64,000 nt of DNA, from contig NZ_LQRT01000002.1 in assembly GCF_001632745.1 (NCBI RefSeq), positions 744,001 to 808,000 of the forward strand. Direction: 5' to 3'. Origin of the DNA: Aquimarina aggregata (lineage in GTDB: Bacteria > Bacteroidota > Bacteroidia > Flavobacteriales > Flavobacteriaceae). Within the stretch, counting starts at the first letter, position 1. The number at the start of each line of letters is the position of its first letter. The notes below the pieces were generated by a model that worked only from the letters and a program-made list of their open reading frames with translations, did no database searches and was not told the origin of the DNA. The position numbers and the translations under genes were made by a program. Positions 8,301 to 18,488 of the stretch are shown one piece after another.

Positions 8301-10703
8301 TTATGCTATAATATGCAACTCTGTAAAATCTTTTGGAACTACTATAGTTTGTTCTTTTTTATTAAACTGAATACTATCTAAAGAAACAATCACATTATCT
8401 ATTTCAACTTCTTTAATCACAAAAGGAAGTCCTATAAACTCAATTTTAAAAACCTCATATTCTGTAACATATGTTCCAGTTTTATGCTGCTGAATAATAA
8501 TTTCATTTTCTTTACCTGTAAAAGAGAAGTTTCTTAAACAATACCTTCCTTTTACATAATCATAGCCATCTTGTGCATCTTCAAAAACTTTTGATACTTC
8601 TTTATTACCTAATTTATAGTATACTTCTAATTTTAGTTCTTCTATTTTCTTTTCACCAACATATTGTTGTACTGGATATTTTGGAATAATTGCGCCATCT
8701 TTTACAAATAATGGTATCGTATCCAAATCGGCATCAACCCACTGCTCCATTCCTCCTTTTACATATTCTCTAGTCCAGTAATTATACCAACTTCCTCTTG
8801 GTATATACATTCTTCTTCCTTTAGCATTAGGTTCTTGTATAGGGCATACCAAAATTTGATTTCCAAAAACAAATTCATCCGCTCTATAATGTGTCTGACA
8901 GTCTTCCTGATCAAATAAAACTAATGGTTTTAACATTGGAATACCATCTTCAGCATATTCCCAAAACATCGTATATAGATAGGGTAATAATTGATACCGT
9001 AGTGATACAAATTTTCTAGTAACATCTACTACTTCGTCTCCAAAAGTCCATGGTTCTTGATTACCATGGTCTCCAGAAGAATGGGTTCGGCAAAAAGGAT
9101 GAAAAACTCCCAATTGTATCCAACGAGCATACAATTCTCCTGTTGGATGCTCTGCAAAACCACCAATATCACTACCTGTAAAGGACATACCACTCATACT
9201 CATACGTTGCGCTTGGATATTTGCTATCCAAAGATGTTCCCAAGTAGCAACGTTATCTCCTGTCCATGAGGATGTATAACGTTGTGCACCAGAATATGCG
9301 GATCTAGTAATTATAAATGGTCGTTTAGGGTACGAGAATTTTTTTACCCCCTCGTAGGTAGCTCTTGCCATTTGGGTACCGTAAATATTATGAGCTTTTC
9401 TGTGACTACAGGGATTACCATCATAATTATGTCGTACATCATCTGGAAATGTTTTTCCTGGAACTTCCATAACGGCAGGTTCGTTCATATCATTCCAAAC
9501 TCCCTTCACTCCTATTTCGTCGATAATTTCTTTAAACAGATCTGCCCACCATTCTCGTACATCAGGGTTTGTAAAGTCTGGAAAAAAACACTCTCCAGGC
9601 CATACTTTTCCTCTCATGTACGGGCCATCAGCACGTTTACAGAAATAATCTTTTTCTATTGCCTCTTTGTAAACCCAATATTCATCATCAATTTTAATTC
9701 CTGGATCTATAATAACGATAGTTTTAAAACCGTCTTCTGCAAGTTCTTTAACCATACGCTTTGGATCTGGAAAATACTCTTTATTCCAGGTAAAGCATCT
9801 AAAGCCTTCCATATAATCAATATCTAAATAGATAGCATCACAAGGAATTTCTAACGCTCTGAACTTACTCGTAACTTCTTTTACTTTCTGTTCTGGATAA
9901 TAACTCCATTTACATTGGTGATATCCCAATGCCCATAGTGGTGGTAGTTCGGGTTTACCGGTAAGATCTGTATATCGTGTTACAACCTCTTGCATATTTG
10001 GCCCATAAAAGAAATAGTAATTCATTTCTCCTCCTTGTGCCCAAAAACTAGTTACATTTCGCCTTTCATGACAGAAATCAAAATATGTTTTAAATGTATT
10101 ATCAAAGAAAATACCATATGCTTTTTCTTCATACATCCCTATATAAAAAGGAACGCTTTTATATAATGGATCCTGATCTTTACCAAATGCATACTGGTCT
10201 GTTGCCCAATTCTCTAATCGCTTTCCTTTTAAGTTTAAATGCGTAGGTTTATCTCCTAACCCATAGTAACATTCTCCTTGGGGAGCCGATTTACTCATTT
10301 TCACAATGTTACCACCGTATTCATAACTCTGTTCCCAATGAAAACCCCAATCGTCTTTACAAATCACATTTCCTTCTAGATCATAAATCGCTATATTAAG
10401 AGTTTGTTTATTAACAATTACTTTAATACGTGCTGTAAGAATTGAATATTCGGAGTCGTGTTCTTCTACTTCAAGTTTACTATATCCTCTTGCTCCATCT
10501 TCACTGATAGCATAAGAAAAATCTTTTTCAAAGTTATAATCAGTTGCATATCTAAAACGTAATACACTACCTCTTAAAACTGTAATTTGTAAAATGACTC
10601 CGTTTTCTGTTGTAAAATTAATTTTATCTACATGTTGAGAAAATGAAGTTATTTTACCTGGAAATAGGTTTCCTTTATGCTCTAATTCTGTATTAGTGAT
10701 CAT
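8301..10703 (-). CDS. Glycoside hydrolase family 31 alpha-glucosidase
   Basis: This 800-residue GH31 enzyme releases glucose from the non-reducing ends of alpha-glucans or related oligosaccharides. The nucleophile is Asp405 in 'WNDMNEP' and the acid/base is Asp483 in 'SWTGDN'. An N-terminal beta-sandwich (about 1-240) precedes the (beta/alpha)8 barrel, and beta domains close the C-terminus. There is no signal peptide, so it is probably cytoplasmic and works on glycogen- or maltodextrin-derived sugars, which fits the neighbouring trehalose and glycogen genes. It is transcribed alone after a 368-base intergenic region. Exact linkage specificity cannot be read from sequence. Confidence 0.93.
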   Translation of the reverse strand: MITNTELEHKGNLFPGKITSFSQHVDKINFTTENGVILQITVLRGSVLRFRYATDYNFEKDFSYAISEDGARGYSKLEVEEHDSEYSILTARIKVIVNKQTLNIAIYDLEGNVICKDDWGFHWEQSYEYGGNIVKMSKSAPQGECYYGLGDKPTHLNLKGKRLENWATDQYAFGKDQDPLYKSVPFYIGMYEEKAYGIFFDNTFKTYFDFCHERRNVTSFWAQGGEMNYYFFYGPNMQEVVTRYTDLTGKPELPPLWALGYHQCKWSYYPEQKVKEVTSKFRALEIPCDAIYLDIDYMEGFRCFTWNKEYFPDPKRMVKELAEDGFKTIVIIDPGIKIDDEYWVYKEAIEKDYFCKRADGPYMRGKVWPGECFFPDFTNPDVREWWADLFKEIIDEIGVKGVWNDMNEPAVMEVPGKTFPDDVRHNYDGNPCSHRKAHNIYGTQMARATYEGVKKFSYPKRPFIITRSAYSGAQRYTSSWTGDNVATWEHLWIANIQAQRMSMSGMSFTGSDIGGFAEHPTGELYARWIQLGVFHPFCRTHSSGDHGNQEPWTFGDEVVDVTRKFVSLRYQLLPYLYTMFWEYAEDGIPMLKPLVLFDQEDCQTHYRADEFVFGNQILVCPIQEPNAKGRRMYIPRGSWYNYWTREYVKGGMEQWVDADLDTIPLFVKDGAIIPKYPVQQYVGEKKIEELKLEVYYKLGNKEVSKVFEDAQDGYDYVKGRYCLRNFSFTGKENEIIIQQHKTGTYVTEYEVFKIEFIGLPFVIKEVEIDNVIVSLDSIQFNKKEQTIVVPKDFTELHIIA

Positions 10704-11071
10704 ATTGTTATCTTTTTCATTTAGACTTAGGTATTAAAGTTATTCATGGTCCAGTACTTATAATTTATACTAAAATCAAGAATACTTCTATTGTAAAAGA
10801 ACAATATCTAAATCAATTTAAAAATCATTTTTACTACTATTTATCAAGAAAAATCAACGAAAACGTTTGAATTAAAATAAATTAACAATGAGTTAATTTT
10901 CTATTATAAAATATCTAATTTACACAATTGCAGTATTGCTTTGATTTGATCTTAAAAATTATAACTCCCAAAGAAGGAATCACGATTTTTGTTTAATTTA
11001 AATAGTCAGTTCAATGTTTATTTTCTAAAATTATATTAGTAATCTTCGAAATAACACTACATCATAGTACT
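10704..11071. other. Intergenic region upstream of the GH31 gene
   Basis: This 368-base AT-rich stretch lies between two minus-strand genes and must hold the GH31 promoter; I see no convincing ORF. It contains an 8-bp-arm inverted repeat (10879-10899, AATTAAC half-sites around a 5-base core) and a short palindrome AAACGTTT at 10861-10868, which resembles the CG-centred core of LacI-family operators. Either could be an operator for carbohydrate control, but this is speculative. Confidence 0.3.
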
Positions 11072-13264
11072 TTACAACATTTTGGTAAGCAATTCTGTAA
11101 CTTGTTCTGGATCTTTAACCTGATACATGGCTTTGGTTTTAGCAAACCCTACTTTAATAGTATAAGCCCATTCTGGGGCTTCTTCAAACATGTACTCATC
11201 AGTCCAATCATCACCAATTACGGTCATAAAATCATAATCCTCTTGTATTATCAAGCGACTCATAGCTCTACCTTTGTTAACATTACTACTTTTTATTTCA
11301 ATGACCTTATTACCTTTTAAAACCATTAAATCATTATTCTCAACCATACTGGTCAGGACTGTATTTAACTCTATAGTACGAATTTTAACAAGTTCTGGAT
11401 CTGCCATTCTATAGTGCCATGCCAGCGAATAATTTTTGGTTTCTATGAAAGTTCCAGGCGTTCTATCCACAAATGTTTCCAAAATCGGTCTGATACTTTC
11501 CATCCAGTCTGTCTTAATGCGTTCCAGCATTATCCATTCATTGTTTTGATATATCCAGACCCCATGATCGGTGACTAAGTCATAATTTTTATGACCAAAC
11601 CACTTTTTAAAGGTTTCTTTATCTCTTCCACTAATTAGTACTACTGTTGTATTTTCTTGTTCTTGAATTTTATCCAAAAGATTATAAAGATTAGCATCTG
11701 GTTTTGCATCTTGAGGATCGTCTTTAAAACCTACTAGAGTACCATCATAATCCAAAAGCAATAATTTTTTTTTCTTTTGATGATAATCACTCAATAATTT
11801 TTTCTCATAATCCCCAGTTAACTTTTTAGCTATAATTGCTCCTTTAAGTTGTTTTGTGGTTTCCAAAGATGCTAAAAACTCTTTTGCCCATTTCTCGACA
11901 TTGTAACGCTTTAAACGTTTTTGTAAAAACTTCATACGTTTTTGTTGCTCATCTAATGGCATACACAAGGCCCTTTTTAGATTATCAGCAAAGTCTTCAA
12001 AACTGTTTGGATTGATGAGTAACGCTTCATTCATTTCTTTAGATGCACCCGCCATTTCACTTAAAATCAACACTCCATCACTTTTAGTTCTTGTAGCAAC
12101 ATACTCTTTGGCTACGAGATTCATTCCATCTCTTATAGGTGTAATAAGAGCCACATCTGATGATATATATAAATCTATAAGATCGTCGAAAGATAAAGCT
12201 CTATAAAAATACCAGATTGGTGTCCAACTTACGGTTGCAAATTTACCGTTAATGCGACCTACCAATTCATCGGTTTCTCTTTTTAACTTTTGATATTGTG
12301 GAACATTAGAACGTGATGGTACAGCCAACATAACCAATCTTGCCTTTTCTTTATATTCGGGAAATTTATCTAAAAAATATTCAAAAGCTTTTATTCTATT
12401 CGGAATACCTTTGGTATAATCCATTCGATCAATCGATAAAATTAGCTTTTTGTCCTCTGATGTATGTTCCTGCAGTCTTTGATAAAATTCTCGGTTTTCT
12501 TGAGGCGTACTACTATGTTCAAGAGCAGCATTGTAGAACTTGTCATAATCGATGCCCATAGGAAAAGAATCTACCATAATGAGTCTATCTTGATAACTTA
12601 TTTGATTGAAATTAACCTCTAATCTTAAAATTCGCTTAACGGAACTCAAAAAATGTCGTTCATAATCGTAAGTGTGAAAACCTAATAAATCTGCGCCAAT
12701 CATGCCAGTGAGAATTTCTTTACGCCAAGGAAATGTTCTGAAAATCTCATATGATGGAAAAGGAATATGTAAAAAGAAACCTATGGTAGTATTTGGTTTT
12801 TTATCCTTAATAAGTTGAGGCAACAATAATAATTGATAATCATGTACCCAAACAGTATCTCCGTCTTCAATATTTTCTAATATAACTTCTGCAAATTTTT
12901 GATTTACACGTTTGTAAGCTTCCCACTCTTGCTCTTTAAATTCTGTATATTCCATAAAATAATGAAATAATGGCCATAATGCTTTATTACTAAAGCCTTC
13001 ATAATATTCTTCAATATCTTTTATAGATAAGGGTACAGAAACACATTTCTCTTTTTGTATTTCTTGAGCAACCTCTTTAGAAAGGGCTGAATCTAGTTCT
13101 TCTTCCGGAATTCCAGACCAACCAATCCAAATTCCATTTCCTTCGGCATGAACAGACTTCATTCCGGTTGCTAAACCTCCTACACTTGGAATTATTTTTA
13201 ATGAATTATTCTTTATAGATACTTGTAACGGTAAGCGATTAGAAACAATTATTGTTTTATTCAT
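11072..13264 (-). CDS. otsAB: Bifunctional trehalose-6-phosphate synthase/phosphatase
   Basis: Residues 1 to ~480 are a GT20 trehalose-6-phosphate synthase ('VSNRLP' start, 'GGLATG' loop, 'WVHDYQLLLLP', 'DRMDYTKGIPNR', and 'RDGMNLVAKEY' in the UDP-glucose site). Residues ~495-730 are a HAD-type trehalose-6-phosphatase with motif I DYDGT (Asp505 and Asp507) and motif IV 'GDDWTDEYMF'. The fusion would convert UDP-glucose (or ADP-glucose) and glucose-6-phosphate to trehalose in one polypeptide, an arrangement common in Bacteroidota. It is divergent from the GH15 gene across 79 bases. Trehalose here may serve as an osmoprotectant or as an exchange form of storage carbon with the adjacent glycogen genes. 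Confidence 0.95.
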   Translation of the reverse strand: MNKTIIVSNRLPLQVSIKNNSLKIIPSVGGLATGMKSVHAEGNGIWIGWSGIPEEELDSALSKEVAQEIQKEKCVSVPLSIKDIEEYYEGFSNKALWPLFHYFMEYTEFKEQEWEAYKRVNQKFAEVILENIEDGDTVWVHDYQLLLLPQLIKDKKPNTTIGFFLHIPFPSYEIFRTFPWRKEILTGMIGADLLGFHTYDYERHFLSSVKRILRLEVNFNQISYQDRLIMVDSFPMGIDYDKFYNAALEHSSTPQENREFYQRLQEHTSEDKKLILSIDRMDYTKGIPNRIKAFEYFLDKFPEYKEKARLVMLAVPSRSNVPQYQKLKRETDELVGRINGKFATVSWTPIWYFYRALSFDDLIDLYISSDVALITPIRDGMNLVAKEYVATRTKSDGVLILSEMAGASKEMNEALLINPNSFEDFADNLKRALCMPLDEQQKRMKFLQKRLKRYNVEKWAKEFLASLETTKQLKGAIIAKKLTGDYEKKLLSDYHQKKKKLLLLDYDGTLVGFKDDPQDAKPDANLYNLLDKIQEQENTTVVLISGRDKETFKKWFGHKNYDLVTDHGVWIYQNNEWIMLERIKTDWMESIRPILETFVDRTPGTFIETKNYSLAWHYRMADPELVKIRTIELNTVLTSMVENNDLMVLKGNKVIEIKSSNVNKGRAMSRLIIQEDYDFMTVIGDDWTDEYMFEEAPEWAYTIKVGFAKTKAMYQVKDPEQVTELLTKML

Positions 13265-13346
13265 ATAGATAATTTGGTTGAACGGGTATGATTTTGTTAA
13301 TTTAAATAAAAATTCGTGAGTTATCCCTTAAAAAGAAAATAGTTTG

Positions 13347-15146
13347 ATGAATAATTTAGATTATGGAATAATAGGTAATTGTAGGAGTGCTGCTTTGGTT
13401 TCTAAACAAGGTTCAATAGACTGGTGTTGTTTACCTCAATTTGATTCCCCAACAGTATTTGGTAAGCTGCTTGACAAAGAGATTGGAGGTTCTTTTGGAT
13501 TTGTCGTAGATGATAGTTATACCATTAAACAAAGTTATATTGAAAACACTGTGATTTTGGTAACTACTTTTAGTAATGGTCTTGATATTTTTGAGGTTAG
13601 GGATTTTATGCCTAGATATTATAAAGAAAACGGAAGTTACCATTCTCCCCCTGAATTTATTAGATACATCAAACATGTTGCTGGAAAACCAAGCTTAAAA
13701 GTTATTTATGACCCTAAATTAGAATATGCAAAAGGGGAAACATCTACTTATATTAAAAATGATTTTGTAGTGAGTCTAACTAGTAATGAAGCTTTTGACT
13801 CCCTATTTTTATATACAGATTTTGACAAAGACGCAATTGTTAAAGGACATGATTTGACCATAACTTCGGATCATTTTTTTCAGGTAGCCTATAATGAGAA
13901 ATTATTTACCCCTAATCTAAAAAAAGCAATACTAGAATACGAGCGTACCAAGATATATTGGTTGAATTGGATGGAGCGTACACCTAGTTATAAGCGCTAT
14001 AATAACTATATAGCCCGAAGTGCAATGACTTTAAAATTGTTGAGTTACGACAGATCGGGTGCAATTTTGGCAGCAGTTACTACTTCTTTACCTGAAACTA
14101 TAGGAGAAGTTAGGAACTGGGATTATCGTTTTTGTTGGATTCGTGATGCTTCTATGGTAGTTAAAGTAATTTCTCAACTAGGACACAAGAATATTGCAAA
14201 ACGATACCTAGAATTTATCATCAATTTGATAACAGATAAAGATGAGAAACTTCAGATTATGTATGGAATTAATGGAGAGAAGGAATTGACTGAAGAATCC
14301 TTAGATCATTTGTCTGGATATGAAAATTCTAGTCCTGTACGAATTGGAAATGCTGCGTATAAACAAAAACAGAATGATATTTATGGGATTCTTATGGATG
14401 TAATTCATCAGTTATTATTAAATTTTAATAATGATATTGAAAATGGTGAAGAACTGTGGGGTATTACCAAGGGTATTGTTTGGGTTGTGAGTAAACATTG
14501 GCAAGAACCAGACAAAGGTATTTGGGAATTTAGATCTGAAGATCAGCATTTTACCTTTTCTAAAGTACTATGCTGGACTGCTGTCGACAAAGCCATTAAA
14601 GTAGCTAAAATGTTGGGCAAAACCTCAAAATTAGCTCGTTGGCAATTACTAGAAGAAGCTATACGTCAAGATATTATGGAACACGCGTGGAGCGATTCTG
14701 CACAAGCATTTACACAAGCGTATGGTGTTGATGATCTAGATGCTTCTGTATTGTTGATGGAATCTTATGGTTTTATAGATGCTAAACACCCAAAATATGT
14801 AAGTACTGTAAAAGCTATTGAACGTGAACTATCTAACGATGGTTTGTTGTATCGCTATAAAAACAAAGATGATTTTGGTTTGCCATCATCCTCTTTTACT
14901 ATTTGTACCTTTTGGTTTATTAATAGTTTATATAAAATTGGCGAAGAGCAAAAAGCTATAAAACAATTTGATAAGTTGTTATCCTATAGCAATCATCTTG
15001 GTCTCTTTAGCGAGGATTTAGACTTTAAAACAAAACGTTTGTTAGGTAATTTTCCACAAGCTTATTCGCACTTGGCATTGATAGAAACTGCGATTAATCT
15101 ATCAAAAATTACTGAAGAGGAAAAAATTAGAGATATTTTGTCCTAA
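13347..15146 (+). CDS. Glycoside hydrolase family 15 (glucoamylase/trehalase-like)
   Basis: The ~599-residue protein begins with the N-terminal beta domain of bacterial GH15 ('LDYGIIGNCRSAALVS...GSIDWCCLPQFDSP') and continues with an (alpha/alpha)6 barrel containing 'NWDYRFCWIRDASM'. The probable acid is Glu394 in 'GIWEFRS' and the probable base is Glu556 in 'GLFSEDLD'. GH15 members are glucoamylases, glucodextranases or trehalases. Position beside otsAB makes trehalase activity plausible, but glycogen-derived dextrins are equally possible. An in-frame TTG sits one codon upstream; I chose ATG at 13347. There is no signal peptide. Confidence 0.9.
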   Translation: MNNLDYGIIGNCRSAALVSKQGSIDWCCLPQFDSPTVFGKLLDKEIGGSFGFVVDDSYTIKQSYIENTVILVTTFSNGLDIFEVRDFMPRYYKENGSYHSPPEFIRYIKHVAGKPSLKVIYDPKLEYAKGETSTYIKNDFVVSLTSNEAFDSLFLYTDFDKDAIVKGHDLTITSDHFFQVAYNEKLFTPNLKKAILEYERTKIYWLNWMERTPSYKRYNNYIARSAMTLKLLSYDRSGAILAAVTTSLPETIGEVRNWDYRFCWIRDASMVVKVISQLGHKNIAKRYLEFIINLITDKDEKLQIMYGINGEKELTEESLDHLSGYENSSPVRIGNAAYKQKQNDIYGILMDVIHQLLLNFNNDIENGEELWGITKGIVWVVSKHWQEPDKGIWEFRSEDQHFTFSKVLCWTAVDKAIKVAKMLGKTSKLARWQLLEEAIRQDIMEHAWSDSAQAFTQAYGVDDLDASVLLMESYGFIDAKHPKYVSTVKAIERELSNDGLLYRYKNKDDFGLPSSSFTICTFWFINSLYKIGEEQKAIKQFDKLLSYSNHLGLFSEDLDFKTKRLLGNFPQAYSHLALIETAINLSKITEEEKIRDILS

Positions 15147-15194
15147 ATATCTATAGGCTGTTTTTTCAACATTTTCTTGAAGCTATTTATAATA

Positions 15195-15230
15195 AATTAG
15201 TCATTATTAATTTCATAATAATGACTAATT
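15195..15230. terminator. Bidirectional terminator between GH15 and glgB
   Basis: A perfect 15-bp inverted repeat (15195-15209 and 15216-15230) with a 6-base ATTTCA loop lies between two convergent genes. It is well placed to end both transcripts, although flanking T-runs are weak. Confidence 0.65.
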
Positions 15231-15247
15231 CATGTATTGATCTTTAC

Positions 15248-17161
15248 TTACTTTGTTTTTAATGTAAACACCAAAGTACCTAATGGGGGAACAATAATTT
15301 CTACAGATTTCGAACGGCCATTCCAATTCTTATTTTCTATCTTCAATTCTTTCTGGGTCGTTAAACCACTACCCTCATACTTTTTATCATCACTATTAAA
15401 TATTTCCGACAGGACTCCACCATGCGGCAATCCTAAACGATAAGGAGATCTTGGTACTGGTGTAAAATTGCAAATTACAATCAATGACTCTTCTTCTTCG
15501 TTTCCTTTCCGTATGTAGCTTATTACCGAATTTTCATAATCATCATAGCTTATCCATTCAAAACCTTCGTGATCAAATTGTCGCAGATATAATGCCGCAT
15601 AATTTTTATATAAAATGTTAAGGTCAATAATCAAATTTTGTACTCCTTTATGATAATCATACTGCAGTAAGTGCCAATCCAAACTGCCAAGGAAATTCCA
15701 TTCATTATTTTGACCAAATTCAGCACCCATAAATAATAAATTGGTACCTGGATGTGTAAACATATAACTGTAGAGCAATCTTAAATTAGCAAAACGTTGC
15801 CATTCATCACCAGGCATTCTTGACATAATACTTCCTTTACCATGCACAACTTCATCATGTGATAATGGTAGCATAAAATTTTCGGTAAAGGCATACGTCA
15901 TGCTAAAAGTAAGATCATTTTGATGATGTCTACGATAAATAGGTTCTTTGGCTACATATTGTAATGTGTCATGCATCCATCCCATCATCCACTTCATTCC
16001 AAAACCTAAACCGCCTAAATGTACTGGTTTTGATATCATTGGAAAAGAGGTGGATTCTTCGGCAATAGTTTGCACATCTGGAAAACTGGCATATACTTCT
16101 GTATTTAATTCTTTCATAAAAGCAATAGCATCAAGATTTTCTCTTCCTCCAAATTCATTTGGTTCCCACCCTCCTTCTTCTCTGGAATAATCTAAGAAAA
16201 GCATTGAAGCCACCGCATCTACACGTAATCCATCTGCATGGTACTGCTCTAACCAGAATATTGCATTACTAATCAAAAAGCTCTTTACCTCATTGCGACC
16301 ATAATTGAATATCAGACTGTTCCAATCTGGATGAAATCCTTTACGTCTATCGGGATGTTCATAAAGGTGTGAACCATCAAAAAACCCTAACCCATGAGCA
16401 TCTTCAGGAAAATGAGATGGTACCCAATCTAGAATAACACCAATATTGTTTTGATGTAATGTATCCACTAATACTTTAAATTCTTCGGGATATCCAAATC
16501 GTGATGTTGGAGCAAAATACCCTGTAAGTTGATACCCCCATGAAGGATCATAAGGATACTCCATAATAGGCATTAATTCTACATGAGTAAACTGCATTTT
16601 TTTTATATATGCAACCAATTCATCTGCAAGTTCCAAATAGGAAAGCGATCGATTCTCATCTATCTTTTTTTTCCAAGAACCTAAATGCACTTCGTATACA
16701 GAAAAAGGGGCATCAATTGCATTGTGCTGCTTGCGCTTATCCATCCATTCATCATCTTTCCAATGATAGTTGTCTTCCCAAACCACCGAAGCAGTTTTTG
16801 GCGGATGCTCACAACGTCTGGCATATGGATCTGCTTTTTCTGTAACAATATCATTATGATGTGATTGGATTTTATATTTATAAGTGCTTCCCTTTCCAGC
16901 ACTTGGAATAAAACCTTCCCAAATACCTGAACCATCCCATCGTACATTTAAATTATGTTCGCCTTGGGTCCAATAATTAAAATCTCCAATTACAGAAACG
17001 GACTTTGCCGAAGGAGCCCAAACGGCAAAATAAGTACCTTTTATTCCATTTACCGTGATAATATGAGATCCAAATTTTTGGTATAATCGATAATGCTTTC
17101 CCGCTTTGAAAAGATTAACATCAAATTCTGAAAATAAACTGTGTGCAACTACATTACTCAT
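15248..17161 (-). CDS. glgB: 1,4-alpha-glucan branching enzyme
   Basis: This 637-residue GH13 enzyme has an N-terminal CBM48-type domain ('GTYFAVWAPSAKSVSVIGDFNYW') followed by the catalytic barrel. The nucleophile is Asp315 in 'GLRVDAV', the acid/base is Glu368 in 'IAEES', and 'LPLSHDEVVHG' supplies the conserved His-Asp. It cuts alpha-1,4 chains and rejoins them as alpha-1,6 branches in glycogen. It is the last gene of a glgA-glgC-glgB run on the minus strand, 54 bases after glgC. Its length is normal for the family. Confidence 0.96.
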   Translation of the reverse strand: MSNVVAHSLFSEFDVNLFKAGKHYRLYQKFGSHIITVNGIKGTYFAVWAPSAKSVSVIGDFNYWTQGEHNLNVRWDGSGIWEGFIPSAGKGSTYKYKIQSHHNDIVTEKADPYARRCEHPPKTASVVWEDNYHWKDDEWMDKRKQHNAIDAPFSVYEVHLGSWKKKIDENRSLSYLELADELVAYIKKMQFTHVELMPIMEYPYDPSWGYQLTGYFAPTSRFGYPEEFKVLVDTLHQNNIGVILDWVPSHFPEDAHGLGFFDGSHLYEHPDRRKGFHPDWNSLIFNYGRNEVKSFLISNAIFWLEQYHADGLRVDAVASMLFLDYSREEGGWEPNEFGGRENLDAIAFMKELNTEVYASFPDVQTIAEESTSFPMISKPVHLGGLGFGMKWMMGWMHDTLQYVAKEPIYRRHHQNDLTFSMTYAFTENFMLPLSHDEVVHGKGSIMSRMPGDEWQRFANLRLLYSYMFTHPGTNLLFMGAEFGQNNEWNFLGSLDWHLLQYDYHKGVQNLIIDLNILYKNYAALYLRQFDHEGFEWISYDDYENSVISYIRKGNEEEESLIVICNFTPVPRSPYRLGLPHGGVLSEIFNSDDKKYEGSGLTTQKELKIENKNWNGRSKSVEIIVPPLGTLVFTLKTK

Positions 17162-17215
17162 CCAAAGATTATTGGTTAATTGTTATTTACTAAGGAGTCA
17201 TTTAACCTTTTAAAG

Positions 17216-18487
17216 TTATAACTTAAACCCATCTTTAATTACAGAACGACTTTTAATCACTACGATTCCATCTTTTATTACATAGGATTCTTCTTCTGCG
17301 TCTTCTAAATGACTACCTCCATTGATTACTACATCATTACCAATTCTAGCATCTTTGTCAATAATCGTATTATTAATATTACATCGATCACCAACACCTG
17401 TATTTGGAATGCCTTTGCTATGATTTTCATCCAAATCACTTAGATCCTCATATGAATTACTTCCTATCATATAAGTATTCTTTACTACCGTATCTTTTCC
17501 TATTCTTGATCGAATGCCAATTACAGAATTTTCAATTTCCTTTGCATTAATAATACATCCTTCTGCGATCATCGATTTATTTAGTGTAGTTCCAGATATT
17601 TTTGCTGGTGGTAGTATTCTTGGTCTAGTGAGTACCGTACTTCTTTTATTAAATAAATCAAATTGTGGAACGTCATCAGTAAGGCTAAGGTTTGCCTCGA
17701 AAAATGCAGACACATTACCAATATCTGTCCAGTATCCTTCATATTGATACGCTAACACTTTATGTTTTTCTATAGAATTTGGTATTATTTCTTTACCAAA
17801 ATCGATAGTATCTGGATTCGAAAGTATATCAATTAATAATTGTTTATTAAATATATAAATCCCCATTGAAGCTAGATAATGTCGATTTTCTTTTTTCATT
17901 TCTTCTCCAACTTCAGACTCCCAACCTGGTAATTTATCTAAACTAGGTTTTTCTGTAAATGAGGATATAAAATTATTGTCATCTGTCTTTAATATGCCAA
18001 ATTGTGTAGCATCTTTTGGATTTACGGGCAAGGTTGCAATCGATATATCTGCATTTTTACTCATATGTTCTTTAAGCATTTCATCAAAATCCATTTTATA
18101 CAATTGGTCTCCTGATAATATTAAAGCGTATTCAAACTCATGATTTAAAAGGTGATGCATTGATTGTCTAACGGCGTCTGCGGTACCTTGAAACCAGGTT
18201 TTATTGTCTGGGGTTTGTTCTGCAGCCAATATATCAACAAAAGCATCGCTAAAATTACTAAAAACATAGGTGTTCTTAATATGTCTATTTAGAGATGCTG
18301 AATTGAACTGTGTAAGTACAAACATTCTTTTAATATCACAATGAATACAGTTAGAAATAGGAATATCAACCAATCGATATTTTCCTGCAATAGAAACTGC
18401 AGGTTTGGATCTTTTCTCGGTCAATGGGTATAATCGGCTTCCTTGGCCTCCTCCCAAAATAATTGCTAATACTTTTTTGTTGATCAT
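17216..18487 (-). CDS. glgC: Glucose-1-phosphate adenylyltransferase
   Basis: This 423-residue enzyme makes ADP-glucose from glucose-1-phosphate and ATP, the committed step of bacterial glycogen synthesis. The nucleotide-binding loop 'LGGGQGSRLYPLT' (11-23) and 'KPAVSIAGKYRLVDIP' (28-43) are at the N-terminus; the C-terminus is a left-handed beta-helix with hexapeptide-like repeats ('IGIRSRIGKDTVVK', 'DARIGNDVVI'). It starts 1 base after the glgA stop, so the two are surely co-transcribed and probably translationally coupled. Confidence 0.97.
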   Translation of the reverse strand: MINKKVLAIILGGGQGSRLYPLTEKRSKPAVSIAGKYRLVDIPISNCIHCDIKRMFVLTQFNSASLNRHIKNTYVFSNFSDAFVDILAAEQTPDNKTWFQGTADAVRQSMHHLLNHEFEYALILSGDQLYKMDFDEMLKEHMSKNADISIATLPVNPKDATQFGILKTDDNNFISSFTEKPSLDKLPGWESEVGEEMKKENRHYLASMGIYIFNKQLLIDILSNPDTIDFGKEIIPNSIEKHKVLAYQYEGYWTDIGNVSAFFEANLSLTDDVPQFDLFNKRSTVLTRPRILPPAKISGTTLNKSMIAEGCIINAKEIENSVIGIRSRIGKDTVVKNTYMIGSNSYEDLSDLDENHSKGIPNTGVGDRCNINNTIIDKDARIGNDVVINGGSHLEDAEEESYVIKDGIVVIKSRSVIKDGFKL

Positions 18488-18488
18488 T

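Noticed and set aside
9282..9827. 181-codon plus-strand ORF
   Set aside because: Antisense shadow of the GH31 catalytic domain; composition is not protein-like (Cys, Phe and Ile rich).
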